Assembly: GCA_034359265.1 (NCBI GenBank)
Contig: CP136896.1
Location: 33,172,001 to 33,236,000 of the forward strand
DNA: 64,000 nucleotides
Source: Canna indica
Lineage: Eukaryota; Streptophyta; Magnoliopsida; Zingiberales; Cannaceae
Direction: 5' to 3'
A program made the position numbers and the translations under genes. Positions 12,323-23,613 of this stretch are shown here, piece after piece. Within the stretch, counting starts at the first letter, position 1; every line of letters starts with the position of its first letter. Below the pieces are notes generated by a model. That model was not told the DNA's origin and did no database searches. It saw only the letters and a program-made list of their open reading frames with translations.

Positions 12323-15300
12323 GTTTTATTTGATCCGGATGCCACGCACTCGTTTGTGTCAGCCATATTTGCTGCGAAATTGCCAATGGCACCCTCCATG
12401 CTCAACGGGCCATTGATAATATCAACGCCTACGGGCGATGCAATCCTAGCAAATTCAATATATCAAGGATGTGAAGTGCTTATCTGCGACCATGTGCTGA
12501 GTGCGGATTTGACACTCCTACCCACTCTTGAGCTTGATGTCATCCTTGGCATGGACTGGTTGGTAGAGCACTTTGCGATGTTGGATTGTAGAGCTAAAAT
12601 AGTGATGTTTAATAAGCCTGGGCGGTCGCAGTTCACCTTCCTAGGGGAGGGAGGTAGCAAGCCGATAGGGGCCATCTCAGCCCTAAAGGCTCGTAAGCTG
12701 CTTCGGGGCGATTGCAAATCCTTCCTTGCCTTCGTATCTGTGGCCGAGGAGGAAAGGGGTGAGGCAAGGAATGTCAGTGGAACCCCAATGGTCTGTGAAT
12801 TCCCTGATGTGTTTCCCGAGGAATTGTCGGGATTGCCGCCCAGAAGGGAAGTTGATTTTTGCATTGACCTACAGCCCCGGGTGAAACCAATTTCCATTCC
12901 ACCTTTTAGGATGGCACCAGCTGAACTCAGGGAGTTAAAGGTACAATTGCAGGAAATGCTAGACCTGGGTTTCATTCGGCCAAGCGTGTCATCCTAGGGT
13001 GCCCCGGTTCTCTTCGTGAAGAAGAAGGATGGGTCGATGCGCATGTACATCAACTATAGGCAGTTGAACAAGGTGATCGTCAAGAATCGCTACCCACTGC
13101 CGATGATAGACGATCTGTTTGACCAGCTGCCGGGGGCACAATGGTTTTTAAAGATAGATCTAAGGTCTGGGTACCATCAGCTGAGAATCCGGGACTGCGA
13201 TGTGCCTAAGATGGCCTTTAGGACTCACTACGGTCACTATGAGTTCCTAGTGATGTCTTTTGGCCTAACCAATGCACCTGCTGCCTTCATAGACCTAATG
13301 AATAGGGTATGTAAGGAGTACCTGGACAACTTTGTGATCGTCTTCATTGATGATATTCTGGTTTACTCCAAGAGTGAGGAAGAGCACTCTAAGCACCTGA
13401 GATTGGTCCTGGAAACCCTTAGAGAGCACCGCTTTTTTGCAAAATTTTCCAAGTGTGAATTTTGGTTGGAAAGTGTAGGGTTCTTGGGGCATGTAGTGTC
13501 CAAGGAAGGGATAAGGGTAGATCCTGCCAAGATAAAAGTGGTGCAGAACTGGAAACGACCGACTAGCGTGACTGAGATCTGCAGTTTTCTTGGTTTGGCC
13601 GAGTACTATCGGAAGTTTGTGGAGAGCTTCTCCAGAATTGCAGTCCCTTTGACTCGGCTGACCCAGAAAAAGGTCAGGTTCATTTGGGATGACAAATGTG
13701 ACGCGAGCTTTCAGAAGCTCAAGGCATGTTTGACATCTGCACTCGTGTTGGCTGTACCTTCTGGCTCAGGAGGGTTTGTAGTCTTCTGTGATGCCTCGCG
13801 GGTTGGCCTGGGCTGCGTCCTAATGCAGTTTGGCAGATTCATAGCTTATGCGTCCCGCCAGCTGAAAGTTCATGAGAAGAACTATCCGACGCACGACCTA
13901 GAACTAGCGGTAGTGGTCTTTGCACTGTAGCTCTGGCGGCACTACCTGTATGGGGAGACTTGCGAGATCTACAGGGATCACAAGAGCCTCCAGTACTTGC
14001 TTACCCAAAAGGAGCTGAACCTCAAGCAGAGGAGGTGGCTAGAGCTGCTCAAGGATTATGATTGCTCCATTATGTATCATCTGGGGAAAGCAAATGTGAT
14101 AGCAGATGCTATGAGCAGAAAGTCCATGGGCAGTTTGGCTCATTTGGAAGTTAAGAGGAGGCCTCTAGCTCGAGAGTTGGTGTTGTGCCTAGATTGGGGT
14201 ACAACCTTATCAGTGTCAGCTTCAGGTGCCCTGGTGGCACACCTGCGGGTACAGTCCACGTTGGTGGACATGCTGCGTGCCGCGCAGGGGGACGATGCCT
14301 TTTGTGCGCTGACCAAGGATCTGGTGCAAAGAGGCGATGCAGAGAACGGTTTCAGGTTGGACTCAGAGGGTGTACTTAGGTTCAAAGACTAGATCATAGG
14401 GCTAGATATGGCTGAGGTGCGCAGGCAAGTCCTGGAACTGGGTCATTGTTCCTCTTATACGATGCATCTGGGGGCAACCAAGATGTACCGGAATTTAAGG
14501 CAGCATTACTCGTGGAAGGGTATGAAAAGAGAGGTAGCAGAGTTTGTCTCCAAATGTCTGGTCTGTCAATAGGTGAAGGCCGAACACCTTAAGCCTGCGG
14601 GACTACTGCAAAACCTCGAGGTGCTCGAGTGGAAGTGGGAGAAAATCACCATGGATCTAGTGACTGGGTTGCCTAAGTCAAAAGGCGGTTTTGATTCCAT
14701 TTGGGTGGTAGTGGACCGGTTAACCAAGACCACACACTTCATACCAGTGAAGACTACCTTCTTTGTGGAGTAGTACGCCCGACTATTCTTGGATAGGATT
14801 GTGGCATACCATGGTACCCCGGTGATGATTATATCCGACTGTGATACCCAATTCACAGCCCAGTTTTGGCAGTCCTTCCAGGAAGCCTTGGGTACCCAAG
14901 TGCGTTTCAACACAACTTTCCATCTGCAGACTGACGGGCAGTCAGAGAGCACCATCCAAATTTTGGAGGACATGCTGAGAGCATGCGTCCTAGATATGGC
15001 CGACGGCTGGGAAAGGCACCTACCGCTGATAGAGTTCGCCTACAACAATAGCTATCACAGTAGCATTGGCATGACTCCTTTTGAGGCCTTGTATTGGCAG
15101 CGGTGTAGGTCTCCGGTGGGCTGGTTTGAGGTCGGGGAATCACTCATGGTGGGCCCTGATCTGGTTGTGGAAGCGGTAGAGAAAGTGAAGGCCAAAAAGG
15201 AAAGATTGCTGGCGGCCCAGAGTCAACAGCAAATGTATGTCGACAAGAAGGCCAGGGAATTGGAATTCGCCGAGGGTGATTTAGTCTTTCTGAATGTCTC

Positions 15301-15620
15301 TCCTATGAATGGGGTGGTCCGGTTTGGGAAGAACGAAAAGCTGAGCCCTAGGTACATTGGGCCTTTTCCCATTCTCAAGTGGAGGGGCGAGGTGGCCTAT
15401 GAGCTGGTATTACCTCCTAGCCTGAGCAGAGTACACCCGGTCATCCATTTATCCATGCTTCGGAAATATATAAAAGATGATTCGCATGTGATCGAGCCCT
15501 CTTCTATTGAGGTAGATTCGGCCATCTTGTTCGAGGAAAGGCGGGAAGAGATCCTTGACCGCCAAATCTGGAAGCAAAGATGCAAAGAAATTCCCCTGGT
15601 AAAGGTCAGATGGGAGCACC
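12323..15620 (+). pseudogene. pol: pol polyprotein of gypsy element 1 (five TAG stops)
   Basis: One continuous frame carries the enzymes for copying and integrating the element. Protease comes first (VLFDPDATHSF at 12323-12355; the usual active-site glycine is aspartate here). Reverse transcriptase follows, with YxDD-type FIDD at 13343-13354, then RNase H (FCDAS near 13786, DHKSL near 13977). Integrase has an HHCC zinc finger (~14440-14570) and a catalytic core (MDLVTGLP, then IISDCDTQF where ISDRGTQF is usual). A chromodomain starts at ~15535 and is cut at 15620. The only stops are TAG codons at 12995, 13928, 14390, 14570 and 14771. The chromodomain places it with chromoviruses. Confidence 0.93.
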
Positions 15621-15676
15621 GTTGTCACCGACGGCTAATGCTGTGGCTGAACCGTTGATAAAAACTATCATGGACG
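15621..15676. repeat. CACTA subterminal fragment inside gypsy element
   Basis: GTTGTCACCGACGGCTAATG and the following ~36 bases match 8080-8136, the start of the CACTA block that flanks this gypsy on the left. It replaces the element's chromodomain end and polypurine tract, directly abutting the 3' LTR. Confidence 0.85.
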
Positions 15677-18186
15677 GCTAAGACCTAGGAAAAATTTCCT
15701 AATATAAAAATCTATTTTGGTGCAACGCGCCAGACCCGGGGATAGTCGAGTCGAGCCTCAGGATCGCCTCGAGTGAAAAGATATGACTCGACTAATGATG
15801 TATGATTGGGCAAATGACTCTTTCCTTTTATCCATTTATACTTTAATTGAGTTTAAGTCGACTCGTGTTGCGGGAAGAGTTGGAACCCAAGTCAAGCTCA
15901 GGTTTAGTCGAGTCATGATTAAGAGTCTAGGGCCATTAAGGAAGGTTTGATGACGGATTAAAACCCCTCATCCTTGTGCCATGTGACTCATCTTTGAGTC
16001 GCACAAGGCAGCGCCTAGGAGAGAGGGGAGAAGAAGTAAGGAGGAGGGGGGTTTTGGTCGATCCGGGATTTCGCGCCGTCGCTGGAAAAATTCAAAGTTG
16101 TCGTCATCCGATCTTTCATCGTCCTCAATCAAGGTGAGTGGTTGGATTTGATGAAATGGGGGAGGCGGGTAGCCGAACCCATAGTGGTGATAGGATCGTG
16201 TTTTCTCACAATTTTTCGATGAATCGAGTTTCCGTAGTTGTATATACATGATTCTTGTATCAATACTTGCCGGATCATTTTGTTTTCTCGTCATTTTCTC
16301 CAATCTAGGGCTGCCGGATCATGGGGAAAGGGGATAGGTCATGTCAAAATTTTCCCCAATCCTCTTGACGGAAGTAGAGCTCTTAGATGATCATAAATCT
16401 ATCATTAGAGCATTCTCCGTCATTGATTTCACATGTTAAATAGTTTGTCTTCCCTAGAACCCCTAGGTGTGGCTGAATGAACCCTAAACCTCATGAGAAG
16501 GGTTCGGCCAAGGGTAGGGGAAGGGGTAAATCAGTCCACATGAATTTAAGATATATCGGAGACGAAGAGTTAGGGTTGTAGCTAAATTCTTCTATCTTTT
16601 TTTTTTACCCTAAGAGGCGTGGCCGAGCAAGGTTCACCTTGCTCAAGGCTTGGCCAAGCCTAGGGGGAGGGAAAGGATGAGCTTTAGATGGAAACTTCCA
16701 TGGTTAGAATGTTAAAATTATAGAGGCATGATGATACTTAGGAAGAACACTAATCATAGTAAGTAAATTTATTGATTTATGAGATTGTAGGAATGCTAGC
16801 TTAATGACCATCCTTAGTTCATTCAATCTTTAAATTTTGAAATGATGTAATAGTTTACCATGCTTAGTATCTCATGCATTATTGAATTCATTCCTACCTT
16901 GCCATGCTAGATAAATTGTTTCTTATTGAGCTTAATTCTAAAGGTAGTGTATAGTTGTTATGTATGAATATTGTGGCTATATATAATAGATGTTGTAAAG
17001 TATGCTTACTTTTCTTTAGATTACACATGCTGTCATAAAATGTTAATTGGCGGAATTCCAAGTTCGGTACTAGGAATTCCTCACCCAAGGTAGTGTATAA
17101 TGTTAGATAACATGTAGGACGTTGCGTGATGCTCAGCATATATGGAAACATAGCTAGGAGATGATATAACTTCTAGGACTTCTAGTAAACATTTTGGAAA
17201 CCTAGAACTCTTAGGCGTACACATTTTGAAATGGCAGCATTAAATTGTTGACCCTGTAGCCCGGATTAGGGCCAGATACGGGCAATGGCCCGAAAGGTAT
17301 ATAAGGAAACCCTAGGACATTGATTGTGTGATGTGCTTGAGGTGGTCCGCCGAGAAGTGTGGAGGTCGAAAATGACCAATTCTTAGCTCGGCTAGTGTTT
17401 GGGTCTTGAGGTGCGCCAGCAGGCCCACTAGGTGCCAGACCCCAGTTGGGTGGGACTAGCTATCCTTATCCCAGACGGTGTCCGGAGACTAGTCGACCAT
17501 CCTAGTCTATGGCCCGGGATTGCTTGTTTACATCTTGATATGATGTGGCCGACGGCCCGGGATTTTTATTACCATAAGTAGGCCCAAGGGGTTGGATGCC
17601 GGAAGCTTGATAGGCCGAGATGGCAGATTTTCACATATTCGGTTTATACAGAATGACCCATGGGGTTAGTACTCACATTAAAAGTAGTTTACCTCCCTGA
17701 ATATACATTATGTTGCCTTATATGTCATTCATGAATAATTGAGGATTTTGTGGAGGTTCACTAGAACCGCTCACTAAGTCCCAAGTGGACTCATAGTTTG
17801 TTTCCTTATTTTTGCAGAGCATGAGCAGTGATTATGACTTGTCGACATGGTGCAACTGGTGGGCGGGAGGTGGTGCCATATCTCGTAGCGGTGTCCATGA
17901 GTCATAGTCCAGTGTTTCTAGTAGTTGTTTACTTTTCTGCACTGACAGTTGTATTTTGGAAAAAGTTTGTAAAACTTTGATTCTTGAGACGTTCAGTTGT
18001 TCTGATGTTGTTTTTCTTCTTTGGTTTGAAAACATAAAATTGTGAACTTTGAAAACTTTTGATAAAGTTTGTGAAGAGATTTCTTTTGTCGACATGTTCT
18101 GATTTCTTTATGTCAGTGTATACAGAAGTCTACAGGGTAGGATGTAGGCCCTGGCCGATCACACTACCCTCAGTTGGGGTGTGACA
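15677..18186 (+). repeat. 3' LTR of gypsy element 1
   Basis: Begins about CTAAGACCTAGG (compare TGTAAGACCC in the solo copy) and ends GGGGTGTGACA. Aligns with 8222-10770 along its length, with a ~50-bp deletion near 17560 relative to the 5' copy. Donor-like GT lies at 16134 and acceptor-like AG at 17816-17817. Confidence 0.87.
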
Positions 18187-18628
18187 ACACATCAGCCGCG
18201 GCTGTGAGCCGTCGGTGATATTATTAGCAATCGTGATATTTGGTGCTGCCCAGGCCATCAGCTATTTATGATATGCTTTCAGCCACGGCGTAGTGACGGG
18301 CAGCCGTGGGTAAGCCGTGGCTGAAGTTATATCCTGTAACTAAAAATAATTAAAATTTTGAAAATTCCTGTATAGACAATGATATCATCAATCACAGATT
18401 ACAACTATACATTTTCAATAACAGATTACAACCACAAAACCTCAAACACATACATTTTCAACCAACCATACATGTTTTACTTAAATATCATCAATCTAAG
18501 CCTCAAACCGGAGGCAAACAATTAACAAAATATGAAATGTAAAGTATAAACATCTATATCAAGTATCTAAGCCTCAAACGAAGGCTAACAAGTATCAAAA
18601 TATAATCAAAATATAATAAACCAAAATC
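18187..18628. other. CACTA unit 3, left-end sequence resumed
   Basis: Picks up at ACACATCAGCCGCGGCTG, matching bases ~221 onward of unit 1, then AT-rich DNA (AATGATATCATCAATCACAG) shared with units 1 and 2. It leads to the 3' end of the TnpA-like gene. Non-coding. Confidence 0.75.
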
Positions 18629-20353
18629 TCACGGCTGCGGTGGAGGCGGTGGAGTCGACAACGATTGGTCAGGAGCGTCTATTGCGTCGAGGAGGATGAC
18701 GACCGCGACATCATTGGTAGAAGGCCCGAGTGAGATGCAATCCAAGTGAGGAGGGCCTGCATGTTCTGTATCATCTGTCTCAACTCGTCATTCGTGCATC
18801 TCTGCTCCTCCATCGCATGTCTCTGCTCCTCTATTGTTGCTCTCTGCTATGTTAGCTCGGACTCCAAAGCCGCTATTTGGCTCTGGTCCTGCATCCATGA
18901 TGTCGAGGGCCTCTCACCCACATCGGGAGGGGTCGGTGCCCCAAGTGGCCTTAAAACGGCATGTGCATGGCCACTATCTACAAAGCCAAAAACACGGCTG
19001 TGCTCCCAGCCACCTGCGGCCTTGACCTATGCACCCGCGTCAAACTCCTCTGGTGTACCTCCGCACATGATCACGGTCCTTATTTAGGTCTCCTACACGC
19101 ATTTATATTTTAAATAATGCATATATATAAACTATAAATAAAAATTATGTAAATAAAATATACATGAATAGTTACCATGATGATCGAGGCTCTACTATCG
19201 ACGTAGTCCCCCCGATCCTCGTCGTCAATGGTGAGTGCGCTCAAACACCTGCATCAGCGAGGGGCATTGGACGGTGCCATCCTCCGTAACTCGCGTCTTA
19301 CATTAGAAAACAAATACATTAGTACAATTATACATAATATATAATATTTTAATTAAAAGTAAGAAAATTATACATACCACACGATGCTCATGCACCGCAA
19401 AAGACACGAAGCCACCAGTGTGGTGCACCCTCGTGCCGTCTCCCCAGACATGTGGTTTCTCGATGCTGTTCGGAAGACCTTCTGCCACTCAGGCATGTCC
19501 CACCGCTCAACAAGCTAGTCCCACACAGGTCCAGGAGTCCACTCGGGGGCGTGTCCCCGAGTTTGCCCAATCTCTGTGGCCCCCAGTTGTCTCATCACGA
19601 TCTTACGGGCCTGCTGAAGCAGCCTGTTGTAGCGAGCGCGGGCAACATGCTCCCACGCACTCTCCACAAAAGCAGTCTGGTCCTCCGGCCATGTATAATG
19701 AGCTCGTAAAAAAATAAATTTATTATTACCGATCAATATTTAACATTAACATTAATTTAATAAACATACTTACTGAGAACTCTCACCATAGTAAATCCAT
19801 ATGCTCACAGGGCACGTGAGACCATGTAGGGAATGCCCCGTGCATAAACTTCTAGATCGTCCCCGCTATCGTGCGTGAGACGTCCTCCTGTTCAAACCTG
19901 CACCAAATATAGTACAATTCTATATTATGATATATTGAATTATAAATAAATTATAAGGAATAATTAATGCATCTACTTACCTTCTACCGTGCACACTAAC
20001 CAATCTGCGCGACTCTCCCTCGGTTGGCAGAGGGAGAATCCTGTTAGGCCCTCGTGGCCTACGTCTCGATGTCGATGGGCTTGGATCGACTGAAGGGATG
20101 GTAACTGGAGGTGGGGGGATGGTGGCTAGATCAGCTGGGGGGATGATGGACGGATCAAATGGGGGAATGATGGATGGATCAGGTGGTGGAATGGTGGTTG
20201 GATCAGGTGGGGGAATGGTGGTTGGATTAGGTGTGGGGATGGTCGATGAAGGTGGGGGATGGTGGGTACAAGGGTGGCACGTGCTAATTGTCTGGGGGTA
20301 GTCCTAAGAGGAATGCCTCCTCGAGCACGCACTTCTCGAACCATAGCTGTCAA
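18629..20353 (-). pseudogene. CACTA TnpA-like gene (Transposase_24/Ptta type), broken
   Basis: Read on the minus strand from ~20353. A low-complexity N-terminus with repeated PPFPHLIQ-type octets is followed by exons resembling the plant Ptta/En-Spm (PF03004) family: PEDQTAFVESAWEHVARARYN and WEHVARARYNRLLQQARK (19736-19600), WTPGPVWD then a stop then LVERWDMPEW, VHHTGGFVSFAVHEH (~19436-19385, frame changed) and QVFERTH (~19260). The last exon is proline-rich with a coiled-coil-like EEQR segment and ends in polyproline at 18629-18631. AT-rich gaps look like introns. In En/Spm the related protein binds subterminal repeats. At least two stops and two frame changes were seen. Confidence 0.75.
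20100..20262. repeat. 24-bp minisatellite in TnpA-like N-terminus
   Basis: About six degenerate tandem copies of GGATCAGGTGGGGGAATGGT plus four bases. It encodes the PPFPHLIQ-type octets on the minus strand. The glycine/methionine-rich plus-strand ORF across it is a shadow. Confidence 0.8.
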
Positions 20354-20431
20354 ATATGAATATAATTAGTATATATATAATAGATTAATAGATACATTTA
20401 ATAATTGAAGATATATACTTCACATTTATAA

Positions 20432-22192
20432 TTATTCGTCATCGTCAGTATCATCATCCGTGTAATACTCTTCTTCTTGTTCTTTTGTATCAGAATCTTC
20501 AAATTCTTCTTCTTCTTCTTTTCCCTCATCATAATTCTGTCCTTCTTCATCAAGATGGTTATCGTCGTCATCAACATATTCTATTTCCAATTGAACTAAA
20601 TCTGTGTCATCATCCTCGAGTATTGGACTAACTCGCTCCACTTTGGCAGGATCCTCTTCTTGATAGAAGTCATATGTTGGCTCATTCTCTCCAACTATCG
20701 GGTCAATTTTTCCTCTGGCTTTACTCTTATAAACTACACATCAATCTGTCCAATCTTTCTTTCGAGATGGATACTGCATATAATATACTTGTTCAGCTTG
20801 ATATGCCAATATAAATGACTCATTCGAAACCAATTTTGATTTGTAATTGACCTCGACAAGTTTATACTTTGGATGAACTCTCATGCCCCTATCGCTTGTA
20901 TCAAACCACTAACATTTAAAAGGGAAAATGATTTCCATCTGAAAAATTGCAATTCTATGACATCTTCCAATAGTCCGTAAAAGTCAACATCACATTCAGC
21001 ATACGTTGTCCCTTTGATGCAGACACTAGCATTCATAGTCTTCTTTGTAGATGAATATTCAAGTGTATGAAATTTATATCCATTAACAAAATAACTGTTA
21101 TAACACTGTACAAGTCGTGCCGGTCCGCTAGCAAACTCAAAGATTTGGTTATCTATTTCACCTCTATGTTTCGTACAGTAAGCTTGAAACCAATTAGGGA
21201 ACTCATGATTGCGTAATCTCTCTAATTCCTCATTGCTGTAAATTAAGTATTTTGTCACCATCTCAACGTCAAATATTTCAATGATCTTTTCAATCTCTAG
21301 ACAGTTTAGTAAAACATACAAGTGGGCTAAATGGTACTCTTTGTCGTTTAAGAATCGAGACGGACGAGAACCCAAAGCACGACCAGGGTAACAAAAGATA
21401 TTTAAACAACCATCTGATGGTCGAGATCCCCCGTCTGATGGTCGAGCTCCCCCGTCATCGTTCCGTGGAAGACGATTAAATCTTGTCTTGATGGTTGATT
21501 CAAAATAGAATGAGCAGAAAAATGTAGGAGGGAAAAACTGCTTCAGGCATATGATTTCAACAATATTATTTTCAAGTGCTGACATATCTTCGACTCGAAG
21601 GAATTTGCATAAATGTTTCTGAAAAACATACTTAATTCTGTCAACGAACCCCAAATCTTATCACGTAGATGATCTTGAAACGCTACCTGAAGCAATCTCT
21701 GCATGAATACATGACAATCTGTATCGCAAGTTGTTCTTCAATGACTTTAACTATCGTAGTATCAGGTAGTTGTACCATCTCAGTCACTGACTCAATATTG
21801 TCATTTAAATGGAATTGTCTGCCAAAACTATCCAGAATCATTGTTCTATAAGGATTAGGTGGATTGGAAGAAGAAACAACCACAGTAGAGGATTCACCAT
21901 GAGTTTGGACAACAGGATTGTTCGACATCCCAACTTGACGTGACTCCCCGTGACAATTCCATATAAAATATCTTGGTGTGAATCCTTTTGTATATAGATA
22001 CATTGTGACAGTTTCCCGATCTAAAAATCTTATGTTCGAACATTTCCTGCACGGACATCGAATTTTATCACCACTAAGGAATTTTGGATTCTAGTAGGCA
22101 AAATTTAAGAAGTAAGTTACGCCTACTCGAAATTCGTCCATTATAGCTCCACAATGAATTCGTCGGTACATCCAATTTCGATCACCCGACAT
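20432..22192 (-). pseudogene. CACTA transposase (TnpD/Tnp2 type), core deleted
   Basis: Minus strand. The start at 22192 (MSGDRNWMYRR) opens a Transpos_assoc domain (PF13963), with CPCRKCSN zinc-binding-like cysteines near 22050 and YLYTKGFTPRYFIWNCHGES near 22003-21945. The reading then jumps directly to a DUF4218-type segment (MSALENNIVEIICLKQFFPPTFF at ~21590-21520; CYPGRALG near 21390) and a DUF4216-type segment (CIKGTTYAECDVDFYGLLEDVIEL near 21030-20960). It ends in an acidic tail (20641-20432). The Tnp2 catalytic domain expected between PF13963 and DUF4218 is absent, and stops and frame changes occur. Only ~300 bases separate the two modules, so this is a deletion derivative. Confidence 0.85.
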
Positions 22193-23613
22193 GTTTTGTC
22201 AAAAAGTTGGCAATATCTTTAGGTAATGTCTTTAGGCGGGATGGTCTTATTCCATTCGGGATTCATGTTATTTATATTGCACTTAATATTTCTTTTAGTC
22301 ATTAACTTCATTCTAAATTTCGGCAGCATCTCTCTACAGTTCTCCGAATACACATATCATATGGGCGCGTATCAGAGAACAAGGGAGATACAAGCCAAAA
22401 TTTAAAAATGAATAATGACTAAAAGAAATAAACTAACTGCAATATAAATAACTAAGTTCCCAAAGTGTCCAATTAGGGACAATTCAAGGGTTGTACATCG
22501 TATAAAAGATCATTTACTTCGTTTATACAAACATACAACCCCCAAACAGATATAAGGTTTTGTAAAATTAAAACTTGACTCGTCGATTCGTACGTGAAAC
22601 TTATCAATTCGTTTTGATTATTTTCTAAATTTGTGGATGCCGGTGCGAGTCCACAGTGGACAATTCCGTGCGAGTCTAAAGTGGACAATTTTGGCGCGAG
22701 TCTATCCAAAGTGGACGATTCTTGCTCGCGCGAGTCCGTAGTGGACGATTCCGACGTGCGCGAGTCCAAAATGGACAATTTTAAAATTGTAATTACACCC
22801 AACTAAAAGTAACCCTAAAATTTATTCTAATTATAATTAATTAACCCTAACATTAAAACTAACCTAAGTTTAATTGTAATAATAATTACAATTAACACAT
22901 AATAAATCTAAAATGTATCTATCTATAATTAACACAAATTAATCTACAATTAACACAATTTAATCTACAACTAACATAAATTAATCTACAATTAGCACAA
23001 TTTAATTAATAAACAAAAAAAGATACTTAAAATATGGAATAGTAGCCGACAGTTACTGTTCTGGCCATATGCTTGGGGCCGAGGGATTCAGCCCAAATTC
23101 GGAGCCAGCGTCTACATGTCGACGCTATTCTCTAGTGTCGGCATCAGGCGTGTAAACGCCGACACTGGTGATGGGGATTGAAAGGAAGGGGGGGGGGTGC
23201 CGGTGCCGGTCATACCTTGATCCGGATCATCGACGGGTGAGCTAAGGTAGCGGCGAGGTGACAAGGGCAGCGGTGACAGCACCGGTGACGGACGAACGGA
23301 CGGCGATCCCAACGGTGAGGCACGATGACTTGAGCGGGCGGTGAGGGCAGCGGGAGAGAAGAGAGAAAGAAAGAAGAGGAAGGGTCGGACGCGAACGCAA
23401 ATAAAAGGCTTATCACCCATGGCCCACGAGCCGTCGGTGAACTGTGGATTCCTATTAGTTATATCACCACGTCTGACGTAGCCCTATCTAAGCCATCGAT
23501 GAATTGTTTTTTATTTTTACACCGCATTTGCGCCATCAATTAATATGCGACGGCCACTGGTAGTCTTGGCTACTGGCTTATTTATAGCAACGATGGCCTT
23601 CGCGCCCCTGCTA
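22193..23613 (-). other. 5' region and right subterminal part of CACTA unit
   Basis: No coding gene was seen. It contains the transposase 5' leader region, a five-copy GCGAGTCC...GTGGAC repeat (22643-22790), an AT-rich block with repeated TAATCTACAATTAACACAA (~22930-23005) and a GC-rich stretch with GAGCCGTCGGTGAAC motifs near 23425. It probably contains the promoter of the minus-strand genes, but no convincing TATA box was chosen. Confidence 0.5.
22643..22790. repeat. Tandem repeats GCGAGTCC-n-GTGGACAATT
   Basis: Five degenerate copies of 23-35 bp, each with GCGAGTC(C/T) followed by AGTGGAC(A/G)ATT. They lie ~450 bp upstream of the transposase start. Possible protein-binding array; function inferred. 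Confidence 0.75.

Larger units (their letters stand above)
8222..18186 (+). mobile_element. Ty3/gypsy chromovirus (Tekay/Del-like), rearranged
   Basis: The order is 5' LTR 8222-10770, primer site 10775-10786, gag, protease, reverse transcriptase, RNase H, integrase and the start of a chromodomain to 15620. Then comes a 56-bp CACTA piece (15621-15676), followed by the 3' LTR (about 15677-18186). It sits inside CACTA subterminal sequence. The internal 3' end, including the polypurine tract, is missing. Flanks match the CACTA unit, but no clean 5-bp duplication was found, consistent with later deletion. The two LTRs are visibly similar, with scattered differences. Confidence 0.85.

Noticed and set aside
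20098..20301. Glycine/methionine-rich plus-strand ORF.
   Set aside because: It is the antisense of a 24-bp minisatellite within the minus-strand TnpA-like gene.
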